Source: a virus. Taken from it: a stretch of 45,733 nucleotides of DNA. Location: positions 1-45,733 of the IMG/VR virus record IMGVR_UViG_3300044712_000978, one strand, 5' to 3'. Made by a program: the position numbers and the translations under genes. Shown here piece after piece: positions 24,423 through 32,909 of this stretch. Numbering within the stretch: the first letter of the stretch is position 1; every line of letters starts with the position of its first letter. Under the pieces are notes generated by a model. The model had not been told where the DNA came from and did no database searches. It saw only the letters and a list, made by a program, of their open reading frames with translations.

Positions 24423-24614
24423 TTACCTGCCTTGCTCGAAGTGGGGCCTTTGCACCAAGGAAAGCGAGAGGAGCTTCAAATCCTCGTCCTTCAGGGGCCG
24501 CTTCGGACCGACGAGATGGCCCTGCTCGTAGCACGTCGAGCAATAGGCTTTGTCGAGGGACACGGTGTTCTTGCAGAAGCGGTTCTTGCAGGGCTTGCGC
24601 TTGGCCTTGGGCAT
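24423..24614 (-). CDS. Small four-cysteine zinc-ribbon-like protein
   Basis: A 63-residue basic protein beginning MPKAKRKPCKNRFCKNTV, with CKNRFC and CSTC spaced like a treble-clef or HNH-type zinc knuckle. Its ATG overlaps the upstream stop (TGATG). It lies last in the terminase-portal-minor head operon, just before a terminator. The function is unknown; a DNA- or portal-binding accessory role is possible. Confidence 0.65.
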   Translation of the reverse strand: MPKAKRKPCKNRFCKNTVSLDKAYCSTCYEQGHLVGPKRPLKDEDLKLLSLSLVQRPHFEQGR

Positions 24615-25447
24615 CAGGGTTCCTCAAGGACGGGTTCAGCGGTGCATCGGCACTGGATCGGCTCGCCGGGGATTCCCTCGCCGGGGGGATCATCCCAGGA
24701 GAACTCCTCGCCGTCTAACGCTTCGTGCTCTTCACGGACCCTTTCATCCTGCATCGTGCGCCAGACGAACCTGGAGATGCCCGCCTTCTGTTGCCTGATC
24801 TTGTTCATGTCCCCGAAAAGCTTCCCGACCTGATCCCGGGCGATGAGCCGGGCGTGGCGGCGGGTCATCCCGGCAGTCTCGGAAAGCTCCTTCGCCAGGG
24901 TCTCAACCCGCGTCCCTTCCCGCTGCGCCTTCTCGACCTTCGCTTGAATGCCCCCGAAGTATTTCTCGGGGATGGCCTTGATGAGGTCGACGTTCTCGAG
25001 GACAAAGCCTTTCGTCAACGCCCGGATTTCAGGCTCGGCCATCTCCAGCGCCCAGGGGCGAACGGCCAGCACATCGGCCAAGACCCGGGCCACCTGCCTC
25101 CGGTTGCTTTTGTTCGTCCCGGCCGCTGCATTCGCGGCGATGGCCGCGAGCATCTGCTTGTCCCAGATCCTGAAGACTTCCCGCTCAGCAGTGCGCCCGA
25201 GGTAGCGAAGGTCTGAGGCGAAGCTATCCATGTGGGGGATTGAGACGCCGGTCCGCCCGATGGCGTAGTTCTGGATGGCCTTCATCAAAGCCCGGTAGCA
25301 GGCGTCCGCGAAAGGATAGAGCGCCCTCGCGTATGCCTGCTCCTGAGCATGGGGGTGGATCAAGCGGCGGTTGACCCTACTCCGGCTTCGCGGTCGCGGG
25401 CTTCGCTGCCTTGGCCCCTTTGACAGTGTTTGCGGGCTTTTGGTCAT
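24614..25447 (-). CDS. Minor head/head morphogenesis protein (SPP1 gp7-like)
   Basis: A protein of up to 277 residues. The C-terminal motif ISRFVWRTMQDERVREEHEA, then LDGEEFSWDDPPGEGIPGEP and CRCTAEPVL is the hallmark of phage minor head proteins (Mu gpF/SPP1 gp7). RRHARLIARDQVGKL precedes it. It lies after the portal, as usual. The start is uncertain: ATG 25447 overlaps the portal by 71 bases and lacks a clear ribosome site, and the first ~28 residues are basic and low in complexity. A later start such as TTG at residue 29 is possible. Confidence 0.82.
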   Translation of the reverse strand: MTKSPQTLSKGPRQRSPRPRSRSRVNRRLIHPHAQEQAYARALYPFADACYRALMKAIQNYAIGRTGVSIPHMDSFASDLRYLGRTAEREVFRIWDKQMLAAIAANAAAGTNKSNRRQVARVLADVLAVRPWALEMAEPEIRALTKGFVLENVDLIKAIPEKYFGGIQAKVEKAQREGTRVETLAKELSETAGMTRRHARLIARDQVGKLFGDMNKIRQQKAGISRFVWRTMQDERVREEHEALDGEEFSWDDPPGEGIPGEPIQCRCTAEPVLEEP

Positions 25448-26882
25448 CTTCGGGGTCCAACGAGTTCAGGTTGAGATCCAGAACTTCTGGAGCGCCTTCA
25501 AGAGCTTCCTGGGGGAAGCGGGCCTTCTGGATCGTCTCCGGGGTGCGGATGCCGCTGTTGATCCGCAGATCATCCGTCTCGGCCTCCAGCTTCTCGACCT
25601 CGGCCCTTTCCTTGTCGTTCATCTGCCAAAGCGGGTTGAAGGTGTATTTCCAGTTTTCCGGCTCGGCCCCGCCGAACGGCCCGCGCTTCTGGGCAAAGAT
25701 GAGCTTCATGATCTGGTCAAAGCGGGGCTTGAGGTAGTTGCGCTGCTGCGCGGCCACATGGTCATACCATTGCCGCTCCTCGCTCCTTCCGGTCGCGCCC
25801 AAGCCCGAGGGGCTTTCGTTGAAGAGGATCGTGTGCGGGATGTCCGTCTCGGCCTGGAGGAAGCGGCCAACCTTGTCCACCAGATCAGCCACGCCCTGGA
25901 GGGTCGAGCTATGGTAGTCCACGTCGTCATCGGCGTCGATCGCCAGGGCACCGATGATGCTCTTCGCCGCATTCATCAGCTCGAGCTTCCGCTGCACGTT
26001 GACTTCCTGCCCGGCAGCAACGGCCTGGGTCAAGCCCTTCATCTTCAAGACCAGAAGGCGCACGTCCGTCAGAATGGCCGCGATGGCTGCCCCGGACATC
26101 TTGTAGTCGCCCAGGCGCTCGAAGAGGGCGGTCAACACGCTGTCGCCCCAGAAGTTGTTGCGGATGAAAAGCAGGCGCGGGAGACGCTTGCCGTCGAAGC
26201 GGATGATCCGGGAGGCATGGACACGGATGGAGACCTGCCCGAAGGCCATACGGGGGAAAAGATGGTAGTGCGAGGGAAGGCCGAAACTCGGGTGCGAGAT
26301 GTCCCGGTGGATGTCGGTCGCCCAGGTCCAGAGCTCCCAGCGGTTGAGCTTCGTCAAGCTGATGATCCGATCCAGGTTCTCGGCCCGCAGCGGCCGGGCC
26401 AATTGCTCGACCGGGGTTCCGTCGTTGATAAAAAGGCCAGCGCCGCCATAGAGCCGGGCATCGACCCAGGAATGGAGCAAGCGGTCCTGGACCTGAAGCC
26501 GATCAAGCTCGGCCTGGACGGGCTTGCCGAGCTTCTCGTCATCGAACGTCAGCCATTCGCGCAGGGCTTCCGAGGGGAGGAGCTCGACGATGCGCCGGGC
26601 GGTGGAATCGGCGGCGTAGAGATCCTCGGCCACTGATTCGGGAAGGGCCAAGCCGTAGGTGGCCTGGTTGGCCGTACGCTTGTCACGCCCGGCCCTGCCA
26701 AGGCCCGTAAGCAGGTTGGCCCATCCGTCCGTCATCGGCTGGCTGGGCTTGACGACGGCCGGGCTGGCGATCACAGGGGCCTTCTGTGGGGCGAGCGAAG
26801 CGCTCAGGGAATCCATCAGCGCCCTTTCCCCACGCGGGGCTTGGGGCCGCATCGACCGGACGACCTTGAATTTCTCAGGCAT
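25377..26882 (-). CDS. Portal protein (DUF1073-like)
   Basis: A 501-residue DUF1073-type portal: LYAADSTARRIVELLPSEAL, RLYGGAGLFINDG, HASRIIRFDGKRLP, GDSVLTALFERLGDY and DIPHTILFNESPSGLGATGR are family landmarks. It forms the dodecameric DNA gate and packaging motor dock. The C-terminus is Ala/Lys/Pro-rich. It overlaps the start of the minor head gene. ATG 26882 has GGAG. Confidence 0.9.
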   Translation of the reverse strand: MPEKFKVVRSMRPQAPRGERALMDSLSASLAPQKAPVIASPAVVKPSQPMTDGWANLLTGLGRAGRDKRTANQATYGLALPESVAEDLYAADSTARRIVELLPSEALREWLTFDDEKLGKPVQAELDRLQVQDRLLHSWVDARLYGGAGLFINDGTPVEQLARPLRAENLDRIISLTKLNRWELWTWATDIHRDISHPSFGLPSHYHLFPRMAFGQVSIRVHASRIIRFDGKRLPRLLFIRNNFWGDSVLTALFERLGDYKMSGAAIAAILTDVRLLVLKMKGLTQAVAAGQEVNVQRKLELMNAAKSIIGALAIDADDDVDYHSSTLQGVADLVDKVGRFLQAETDIPHTILFNESPSGLGATGRSEERQWYDHVAAQQRNYLKPRFDQIMKLIFAQKRGPFGGAEPENWKYTFNPLWQMNDKERAEVEKLEAETDDLRINSGIRTPETIQKARFPQEALEGAPEVLDLNLNSLDPEDDQKPANTVKGAKAAKPATAKPE

Positions 26883-26884
26883 GG

Positions 26885-28318
26885 CTACTCCTCCCAGGGT
26901 TCAAAGCTGGCTTCGTTACCTTGCTCCGGCACCGACCAATAGGCCAAAGCCTGAGTCGTGGCGTCTACGTCGTCGTTATATTCCGAATTCGGGAATTTAA
27001 CAAGCTCTTCAATCACCTCGGCCGCCCAAGGGCGGACGGCTGGATCGGGGAGGTAGACGTTCCCGGCCTTGAAGAGGGGGGCCACGGCCCGGAGGCGGTT
27101 CACCTTGTCCTTGTTGACCGGGACCATGATGAGCCCGGGGACGCGCTTCTTGAGAAGGCTGTTGAGGGCGGGGCCGTTCGCCTTGTCTTCGACCAGCTTC
27201 GCCCGGGCTTCCGGCCAGCGCCGCATCAGCTCCATGAATTCGTCCAGGGTCTCGGTGAATTCCATGTGCCTGGTGATCCGATCCACCAGGAAGAAGTTGG
27301 AGCCCTTGCGCCCCCAGACCTGCCCGGCCACGCGGCTTGACGTCTCCTCGCCCTTGAAAGCCAAGTCCCAGGAGATGAGCACCTCGTCCAGTTCCTTGGG
27401 AGGCTTCTGCCAAAGGTGCAGCCAGTCCCTGTGGATCAAGATGCCGCTTTCGGGGCTCGGGTCTTGCTGGTAGAGGGCATTGAAGGTGGCGAGGTCGCGC
27501 CGCTTGGCCGCCTTGAGGAAGTCGGCGCTGAAGATCTCCGGCCAGAGGGCTTCCCCGGGCTTGCGGCCCAACACGTCCCGCGACTGGGCCAAGGCCGGAA
27601 TGCTGATGACCTCCCATCGCTCCCCGCCGTTTTTCATTTCCTTGAGGAGCCGCCCGCAGAGGTCGTCCTCATGCCAGCGCGTGTTGAGGATCAACACCCC
27701 GGCCTCATCCCCGGCAAGACGGGTCATCAAGACGTTCGTGTACCACTTCCAAACCTTCTCGCGGGCCGCCTTCGAATAGGCGTCCGCGTAGCCCTTGATC
27801 AGGTCGTCGATGATCGCCCGGTGGGCACCACGGCCCGTGATAGGCCCCCCTGCGCCCACGGCGAAGAAGGAGCCGCCACGCCACCACCGGCCCTCGATCT
27901 CCTGCTGCACGTCGAACCGCCCGGCCGCCTTGCTATGCTCGGCAAGGCGCACACCCGGGAAGAGGTCATTGAATTCTTGCTCGGCCATCAGATCACGGAT
28001 CGAGCGGCCGAAGTCCAAGGCTTTGTCCGAACCATAGGATGCGAGGATGATTTTGTGGTCAGGGTTTTGACCGAGATGAAAGGCGGGGCATAGGTAGGAG
28101 CTAAGCCAGCTCTTCCCATGCTGGGGAGGGGCGAAGATCATCAGCCGTTTGACCAACCCCTCCGAGAAGCGCTGAAGCGCCCCTGCGATGAGGGTGTGGA
28201 ACGGCTTCGCAACGAACCCAGGGATGCAGTAGCGGCCGAAATGGATGAGGCCCGAACGCGCATCGCGCCGGGCCTTCAGCTCCTTCGCCGCTTCAATCTG
28301 CTCCGGGGTGTGGGGCAT
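26885..28318 (-). CDS. Terminase large subunit
   Basis: A 477-residue packaging motor. Walker A PPQHGKSW is at 64-71, Walker B AIIDD at 168-172, and the RNase H-like nuclease has Asp318 in LISWDLAF, Glu377/Asp378 in VEDKA and Asp449/450 in EYNDDVD. It cuts concatemers and pumps DNA into the prohead. The start is the ATG at 28318 overlapping the small-subunit stop (TGATG); a TTG three bases earlier is less likely. The subunit type together with a circular map fits headful packaging. Confidence 0.93.
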   Translation of the reverse strand: MPHTPEQIEAAKELKARRDARSGLIHFGRYCIPGFVAKPFHTLIAGALQRFSEGLVKRLMIFAPPQHGKSWLSSYLCPAFHLGQNPDHKIILASYGSDKALDFGRSIRDLMAEQEFNDLFPGVRLAEHSKAAGRFDVQQEIEGRWWRGGSFFAVGAGGPITGRGAHRAIIDDLIKGYADAYSKAAREKVWKWYTNVLMTRLAGDEAGVLILNTRWHEDDLCGRLLKEMKNGGERWEVISIPALAQSRDVLGRKPGEALWPEIFSADFLKAAKRRDLATFNALYQQDPSPESGILIHRDWLHLWQKPPKELDEVLISWDLAFKGEETSSRVAGQVWGRKGSNFFLVDRITRHMEFTETLDEFMELMRRWPEARAKLVEDKANGPALNSLLKKRVPGLIMVPVNKDKVNRLRAVAPLFKAGNVYLPDPAVRPWAAEVIEELVKFPNSEYNDDVDATTQALAYWSVPEQGNEASFEPWEE

Positions 28319-28749
28319 CAATCCCCCTGCTTGTTCGAGGAGGGCTTTCCTTGGATGATCGCCTCAAGCTCGGCATCCGTCAACGTCCGCGCAGGCTTGG
28401 GCTTGACCGGGACCTGGGCCACCGCCCCCGTGTGGTGCTGATGGACCGTCTCGTGCATCCCGTGGGAATGCGTGAGAAGGAACCGGGCCGCCTCATGCGC
28501 CTTCGGGTGCTTGTCGTTCAAGGCCCGCCTGAAGGTCGCATTCAGCAAGTGGGTCTTTCCCTTTGATTTTCCACGGCGGATCGCGTCATCGAAGTCGGCA
28601 TTTCTCTTCTTGAGCGCGAAGAGCGTCCCCCGAGCAATGCCAAGGGAAAGGGCAATGTCCTCGTGGTCGAGACCTCGGGCTGCGAGGTTCTCTACTTTCT
28701 CAAGGATTTGTTGGGTTATCTTGAATTTGACCGTTCCTTTGGCTGGCAT
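28318..28749 (-). CDS. Terminase small subunit
   Basis: A 143-residue protein with an N-terminal HTH (EKVENLAARGLDHEDIALSL, then GIARGTLFALKKRN), a helical middle (AIRRGKSKGKTHLLNATFRR) and a disordered His/Pro-rich tail. This matches small terminases that recognise packaging sites. ATG 28749 has GGAGG, and the stop overlaps the large subunit. Confidence 0.85.
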   Translation of the reverse strand: MPAKGTVKFKITQQILEKVENLAARGLDHEDIALSLGIARGTLFALKKRNADFDDAIRRGKSKGKTHLLNATFRRALNDKHPKAHEAARFLLTHSHGMHETVHQHHTGAVAQVPVKPKPARTLTDAELEAIIQGKPSSNKQGD

Positions 28750-28759
28750 GGGGCCTCCA

Positions 28760-28978
28760 TCAGTTCCTGTTACGGGATGCGCTTGCCAGGACTTCCCTTG
28801 GGGATGGGTAGCTCTTCAGACCTTCTAGGCCTGTCCCGCCACACGCACTGCAGGGGAGCGCATTCTGAACAAGGGCGTGGATGATCTGACCTTGAAAGAT
28901 GATGTGCGCAAGGCGGGGCGGCCCGGCGTTGTGGAATCCCGACCCTTTGCAGCACTCGCAGACCGAGGACATGGTCAT
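28760..28978 (-). CDS. Small DnaJ-like double zinc-knuckle protein
   Basis: A 72-residue protein with two CxxCxGxG-type knuckles, CECCKGSGF and CSACGGTGL, about 34 residues apart, as in the DnaJ cysteine-rich domain. ATG 28978 is chosen because it overlaps the upstream stop (ATGA); ATG 28984 is possible. A role as a small chaperone or nucleic-acid-binding protein is conceivable but unproven. Confidence 0.6.
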   Translation of the reverse strand: MTMSSVCECCKGSGFHNAGPPRLAHIIFQGQIIHALVQNALPCSACGGTGLEGLKSYPSPREVLASASRNRN

Positions 28979-29124
28979 TCCCATGAGATGCGGAGGTGGT
29001 CACAGGCCCAGATGATGATGTCCAGGACCTTCCACGCCGCCAAGGGCAAGGAGATGAGCAGCAGGAGGCACCCGGTTTCCATGAGCGACTGGATGCCCTT
29101 GCCGATATTCGAGTAGTCACCCAC
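28975..29124 (-). CDS. 49-residue single-TM protein
   Basis: Too short for most ORF finders. GTG at 29124 overlaps the end of the preceding gene, and the stop overlaps the next ATG (ATGA). The product has one hydrophobic segment (TGCLLLLISLPLAAW followed by KVLDIIIWA). Tight coupling on both sides supports expression. No function was recognised. Confidence 0.5.
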   Translation of the reverse strand: MGDYSNIGKGIQSLMETGCLLLLISLPLAAWKVLDIIIWACDHLRISWE

Positions 29125-29431
29125 GGCTGCGCCTCACTTTCTTCTCGGCCAAATGTTTCCCGGCCTCAACATGACTGAACAGGGCCTTGAGATTGGGGTC
29201 GGAATAGAGCGTTTTCTTGTCGATGACTAACTCGACTACTCCATCGGCTCGTTTCCCTTGTTTGGGTTCCGGGGTGCAGCGGCACATGGGATGGACGGGC
29301 GGGAGGTCTTGTTCCTTCAACGGCTCCCGCTTCTCGTAGCCCACCTCGACGAACCAGCGGAAAAGGACGCCGAGAGCGAAACCGACGAGCAGGGCAAGGG
29401 GGCACATCCAGAAAGGGAAAACGGGGGTCAT
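29117..29431 (-). CDS. Membrane-anchored small protein
   Basis: A 104-residue protein with an N-terminal transmembrane helix (about 5-26, FWMCPLALLVGFALGVLF), then a basic/acidic cytoplasmic or periplasmic part containing HPMCRCTPEP and a basic tail KKVRRSRG. ATG overlaps the methyltransferase stop (TAATG). The family was not recognised; with the next 49-residue TM protein it may form a small membrane pair. Confidence 0.55.
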   Translation of the reverse strand: MTPVFPFWMCPLALLVGFALGVLFRWFVEVGYEKREPLKEQDLPPVHPMCRCTPEPKQGKRADGVVELVIDKKTLYSDPNLKALFSHVEAGKHLAEKKVRRSRG

Positions 29432-30756
29432 TATTCCTCCGAAGTGGCGGTTTCGATCTTAGGGAAGTGCTTCTTGATCTCGGCGGGATTGCCTTTGTAG
29501 AAGACCAAGATGTTCTGGTGGATTTTGACGACCTTGCGGGCCGCCATGAGGTTGTTCGCTCGAAGCGGGGCCGTCCCGGCCGTGTTGAGGAGGATCATGT
29601 CGTTGTAGAAGTGGAGCCCCGCCCCTTGGAGCTGGGAGATCGTGTCCCCGACGAAGTTCCGGTAGACCCCCGTCTTCTTGTCCCGGATCTCCGAGACGAC
29701 GATGCAGAAGAACGAGTTGGGCTTCAGGGCCACGGCCGCATCAGTCAGGATGCGCTTCATCGTTTCCCTGAATTGGGCGTAGGTCTTGAAGGCCGAAAGG
29801 TCGCGGGCGTCCTTCGAATAGACCTCGAGGTCATAGTAGGGCGGGCAGGTGAGAACCATGTCGCAGGTCTCGGGCGCGGTGTGATTGAGGAGGTTTTCCG
29901 AGGTGTCCGTGATGATGTTCGCGCTGCCCTTGGCCTTGAACTTGTCGCAGGCTTTCCGCGTGATGTCGGCTTGATCCTTCCTGAGCTCGATCCCCAGGTA
30001 GTGGTGCCCCCTGAGCTTCGAGATGACCCCGCGCACCGGCCCGCCAGCGAACGGGTCAAGCACCCTCCCCTTCGGCTTGCAGAACCAGTAGAGCAGGACA
30101 TCCGCGAGGCACGGATCGAAAAGGCTGGTGCCGGAATGGATCTCCCCAAGGTTGGGATTGTGCTTGAGGGCGTTCTCCCTTGTCCCCCCGATCTCGCCCA
30201 TAGCCTCGAGCAAGGCCCGCTTCCGCTCCTGCCAATATCCGGCCTTGGAATCGAGGACGCTGAACGGCGGGACGACGAACCTCTCGGTCAAAGAGCCGGA
30301 GGTCGTCATGTTGCCATAGCCCCCGGAGGAAGGCTCCTTGAGAAGATCGGCCATCTCGGAGTCCAGAAAGCCGATGTCCTCCAGCTTGAGGTCAAGGGCC
30401 TTGATCCCCTTGAGGGAGTCGACGAGGATGTCCCGGTCCCATGAAGAAAGCTCGCCGGTCCTGTTGTCGGCGATGGCATAGGCCCGGGCTTTCCTCGCGT
30501 CCTCGAAAAGCACCACGGCCAGCTTCTTCCACCCGAGGGATTTCGCGGACGCCAGGGTTCCGTTGCCCGCTATGACAGTGCCATCCTTTAGGGCCACGAT
30601 GGGCTTCTGTTGCCCGAAAAGCCTGAGGCTGTCCTCAATGGCCTTCAGATTCCGCTCATCATGCTTTCTGGCGTTCTTCTTGTCCGGCTTTAAAAAGTCG
30701 ATCCCCTTGAGGAGCGGCTTGAGCTGCTCGGACCCTTCCCATTCCCTTTTCACCAT
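29431..30756 (-). CDS. ParB-like domain fused to DNA methyltransferase
   Basis: A 441-residue fusion. Residues ~15-105 are a ParB/sulfiredoxin-like domain (QQKPIVALKDGTVIAGNGTL with RKARAYAIADNRTGELSSWD). From ~150 there is a class I DNA methyltransferase with the SAM site DPFAGG (234-239) and catalytic CPPYYDLE (304-311, NPPY-type, N6A or N4C). It is paralogous to the methyltransferase at 34978-35909 (shared ERKRA, VRGV, YRNFV and VHQN blocks). It may protect phage DNA from host restriction. Start ATG 30756 overlaps the RuvC stop (TGATG). Confidence 0.85.
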   Translation of the reverse strand: MVKREWEGSEQLKPLLKGIDFLKPDKKNARKHDERNLKAIEDSLRLFGQQKPIVALKDGTVIAGNGTLASAKSLGWKKLAVVLFEDARKARAYAIADNRTGELSSWDRDILVDSLKGIKALDLKLEDIGFLDSEMADLLKEPSSGGYGNMTTSGSLTERFVVPPFSVLDSKAGYWQERKRALLEAMGEIGGTRENALKHNPNLGEIHSGTSLFDPCLADVLLYWFCKPKGRVLDPFAGGPVRGVISKLRGHHYLGIELRKDQADITRKACDKFKAKGSANIITDTSENLLNHTAPETCDMVLTCPPYYDLEVYSKDARDLSAFKTYAQFRETMKRILTDAAVALKPNSFFCIVVSEIRDKKTGVYRNFVGDTISQLQGAGLHFYNDMILLNTAGTAPLRANNLMAARKVVKIHQNILVFYKGNPAEIKKHFPKIETATSEE

Positions 30757-31226
30757 CACGCCCCCAGGAGAATGACAACCGCGTCGGCTTGATCGTAGTC
30801 CTCGGCATGGATGCCCAAGCCCCGCACCTTTTCGAGCACCCGGTCTTTGATGATGTTCTCGAAGCCGGGGCCACGCTCGCTCGCCTTGCGCCCCTGATTG
30901 ATCCCGAGAACCTTTCGGGCCTCGCTTACCCGGACCATCTCAACGTCCATCTCGAACAGCGTCCAAAGGTGGTAGCGGATCGCCCCCTGAATCCCGGCCA
31001 ACGCCCGAACGGTAGGGGCACCGGTGAAGTGCGTCAGCTCTTCGATCAAGACAACGGAAGGCTTGTATTCTTCGATCAAGCCCCCGACAGCCTCGCAGGT
31101 GAATTGGAACTTGCTCCCAAGGCACCCTTTTTTTGGCTTGATGGTCCCCATCTTCAAAATTTTCCCGTCTTCGGCAACAACCCAGCCGGTTGCCGTCGTG
31201 CTCAGATCCAGGGCAAGGCGGATCAT
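30756..31226 (-). CDS. RuvC-like Holliday junction resolvase
   Basis: A 156-residue RNase H-fold resolvase: Asp7 in LALDLSTTATGW, IEEL (Glu62/63) and YDQADAV (Asp145/148) give the acidic active site. Such phage RuvC enzymes resolve branched replication and recombination DNA before packaging. ATGA overlap with the XRE gene. Confidence 0.8.
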   Translation of the reverse strand: MIRLALDLSTTATGWVVAEDGKILKMGTIKPKKGCLGSKFQFTCEAVGGLIEEYKPSVVLIEELTHFTGAPTVRALAGIQGAIRYHLWTLFEMDVEMVRVSEARKVLGINQGRKASERGPGFENIIKDRVLEKVRGLGIHAEDYDQADAVVILLGA

Positions 31227-31492
31227 TTCGCGCTCAAGATGGGGCCGGGCGAGATCTTCAAAGCCTCGCAGAGCCGGTAGTATGTGGCCAGGGAAGGAAG
31301 GGTGCCTTTGAGCTCGATCCCCTCGATCGTGGCGACGGAAAGCCCCGACTTGTCGGCGAGCTCGACACGGCTCACCCCGAGCTTTTCCCGGGCGGCCCTG
31401 AGGGATGCAGGGAACTTCACGACTTGAACGGGCAAGGGTCCTCCCCGAGTGTCAGCCACTTGAGCAGACTTTCTTTTAGGTGTGGCGGCCAT
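31223..31492 (-). CDS. XRE-family HTH regulator
   Basis: An 89-residue protein with one HTH (about 34-82): REKLGVSRVELADKSGLSVA, then TIEGIELKGTLPSLATYYRL, CEAL. It is a cro/cI-like DNA-binding fold without an oligomerisation domain. It overlaps the HNH gene by 76 bases and the resolvase by ATGA. It may switch early to late transcription from the promoter at 31801-31830. No integrase or lysogeny genes are seen. Confidence 0.78.
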   Translation of the reverse strand: MAATPKRKSAQVADTRGGPLPVQVVKFPASLRAAREKLGVSRVELADKSGLSVATIEGIELKGTLPSLATYYRLCEALKISPGPILSAK

Positions 31493-31776
31493 TGGATGAC
31501 GCCTCCGGTTAGGACGCTAACGCCGCAGCCTTCCAAGACCTGTCGGCGCTCTAGGGTCCGATCAGCCCATTGATGGCAGCGGCGATGTCCCGCGATGATG
31601 TTTGAGGGCTCTTCCCCACCGCAGAGGCTGGCCTTCCGCTTATGGCACGGATCAGCCTGTCCTGGTTTGATGAGGCCCGAGCAGATTTGGCAATAGGCCA
31701 CCGTCTCGTTGAAGCAGTCAAGAGCGTGGCGGTCAAAATAGATGCGGAGCGCCTCGGCTTTTTTCGCGAGCTTCAC
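31417..31776 (-). CDS. HNH-like zinc-binding protein
   Basis: The start is taken at GTG 31776, about 18 bases after the predicted promoter start and with GGGGAGG upstream, not at ATG 31809, which lies inside the -10/spacer region. The 119-residue product has CQICSGLIKPGQADPCHKRK, then a later CHQWAD. This looks like an HNH/His-Me finger or NinG-like zinc fold. It may be an endonuclease or recombination accessory. Confidence 0.62.
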   Translation of the reverse strand: MKLAKKAEALRIYFDRHALDCFNETVAYCQICSGLIKPGQADPCHKRKASLCGGEEPSNIIAGHRRCHQWADRTLERRQVLEGCGVSVLTGGVIQWPPHLKESLLKWLTLGEDPCPFKS

Positions 31777-31800
31777 GCGCCCCTTCCTCCCCACGGCCCG

Positions 31801-31830
31801 TATATACATCCAAGCCACCCCCGTTGTCAA
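31801..31830 (-). promoter_or_regulatory. Sigma70-type promoter before the HNH/XRE/RuvC operon
   Basis: Minus-strand TTGACA (31830-31825), an 18-base spacer and TATATA (31806-31801). Transcription would begin near 31794, giving an ~18-base leader that contains the GGGGAGG site for GTG 31776. A terminator ends the upstream operon just before it. Confidence 0.78.
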
Positions 31831-31832
31831 AG

Positions 31833-31864
31833 AAAAAGGGCTCGCCCTTTTGGAGCGAGCCCTT
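31833..31864 (-). terminator. Rho-independent terminator
   Basis: A 10-bp stem (AAGGGCTCGC, 31864-31855 with 31845-31836), a nine-base loop and a T-rich run TTTTTCTTT on the minus strand. It starts four bases after the stop of the 73-residue gene and precedes the promoter at 31801-31830. Confidence 0.88.
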
Positions 31865-31867
31865 CGA

Positions 31868-32089
31868 TCAACCGTCCACTTCAAGCTTTGGCCGCGCCAA
31901 GCAGGCGACCTCAATCTTGTATTGGACGGGCACTAGCCCCACCTCCTTGAGCTTGAGCCGGACGACATGAAGCGCCGCGAACATTTCTGTTTCGAGACGG
32001 ACATCGCCGCCCAGCTCAACCTCTAGCGCATGAAGAAAAGAGGCGGCAGCCACCGAAGAGAAGTGGGGAGTCGCCGCCTGGGGACTCAT
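31868..32089 (-). CDS. Hypothetical 73-residue protein
   Basis: A small, mostly beta/alpha protein (MSPQAATPHFSSVAAASFLH...) with ATGA coupling to the ParB-like gene upstream and a terminator right after it. It is rich in Val, Leu and Ala with few motifs. The family was not recognised; it is the last gene of its operon. Confidence 0.6.
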   Translation of the reverse strand: MSPQAATPHFSSVAAASFLHALEVELGGDVRLETEMFAALHVVRLKLKEVGLVPVQYKIEVACLARPKLEVDG

Positions 32090-32751
32090 GCCCGCACTTC
32101 AAACTGGTGCTTGCACTTCGGGCACTTGACCTTCTTCACCCGGTCGCCGTCCCCTTCCTTCTTGGGCTTCTTCTTGGGCTTCTCCTCGCCCTCGTTCTCG
32201 ATCTCCTTCTTCAGATCGGCGAGGTCCAGGTCGGGGAAGTTGAACCGATCCTGCAGATCGTCGATGTCGAGCTTCGCCTTCTTCGCCATCGTCGAGAGCC
32301 CCTTGCGGGTGACGGTGCCGTACTGCGAGGTCAAGGCGAGGCAGATCTGGACTGCCTGCTTCTCGTCGTCAACCTCGACGACGTTGCAGGGCAGATCCAC
32401 CGTCGCCTCCATCGCCCCGTCCTTCATCAGGCCCTTGAGCACCTTGAACCGCTGGTGGCCGTTGAGGAGGTAGTAACCCCCGGCCTCGCGCTCGCAGACG
32501 GTGAAGGGCTCGCAGATCCCCAAGCGCAGAAGCTCGCCACGGAGGCGGCGCTCGTTCATCGGCGACAGCTCCTTGAAGTCGCCCTGGATCTCATAGAGCT
32601 CGGAGACCTGGGTCGTGATCGAACCCTTGAACCGGATCTCGATCTTCTGGAGCACATCCGCCCCCGTCTCCGGCATCTCCGGCTCCTTCTTCTCAGCCTT
32701 GGCCTTCTGCGCCTCGGCGTGGCGTTCTTTGAGTGACTTGCCCTTGCTCAT
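32086..32751 (-). CDS. ParB-like protein with C-terminal zinc ribbon
   Basis: A 221-residue protein. The N-terminus is Lys/Glu-rich, residues ~85-160 form a ParB/Srx-like domain (GYYLLNGHQRFKVLKGLMKD), and the C-terminus has a Lys-rich linker then CPKCKHQF, a half zinc ribbon. It lies near the second ParB-like protein fused to a methyltransferase. Such proteins often regulate transcription or act as nucleases in phages. ATG 32751 has AGG. Confidence 0.72.
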   Translation of the reverse strand: MSKGKSLKERHAEAQKAKAEKKEPEMPETGADVLQKIEIRFKGSITTQVSELYEIQGDFKELSPMNERRLRGELLRLGICEPFTVCEREAGGYYLLNGHQRFKVLKGLMKDGAMEATVDLPCNVVEVDDEKQAVQICLALTSQYGTVTRKGLSTMAKKAKLDIDDLQDRFNFPDLDLADLKKEIENEGEEKPKKKPKKEGDGDRVKKVKCPKCKHQFEVRA

Positions 32752-32908
32752 GCTGACCTCCCGTAAGTGTGATGATGATCGTACCCGAGTTTGTTCTCCT
32801 CGTCAGGGAGGGCACGTTTGCCCAGGCCATCACCCGGGCGAGCCCTTCGAGGTCTCCTTGCTGGAGGTATTGCTCGAGCGCATCCCGCGCCCTTTTCTGA
32901 ATGTCCAT
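32693..32908 (-). CDS. Hypothetical 71-residue protein
   Basis: ATG at 32908 (AAGGGA upstream) begins a protein with an N-terminal helix (DIQKRARDALEQYLQQGDLE) and a Ser/Thr-rich tail that overlaps the ParB-like gene by 59 bases out of frame. It is supported by gene packing and a good start; the overlap is unusual. The family was not recognised. Confidence 0.5.
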   Translation of the reverse strand: MDIQKRARDALEQYLQQGDLEGLARVMAWANVPSLTRRTNSGTIIITLTGGQHEQGQVTQRTPRRGAEGQG

Positions 32909-32909
32909 G

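Noticed and set aside
24364-24693. 109-residue minus frame across the terminator
   Set aside because: It runs through a strong rho-independent terminator and over the zinc-ribbon gene in another frame; shadow composition.
28770-29120. 116-residue minus frame with a GTGA overlap
   Set aside because: Arg/Ser/Pro-rich shadow composition; the 49-residue TM frame and the zinc-knuckle frame fit the coupling and composition better.
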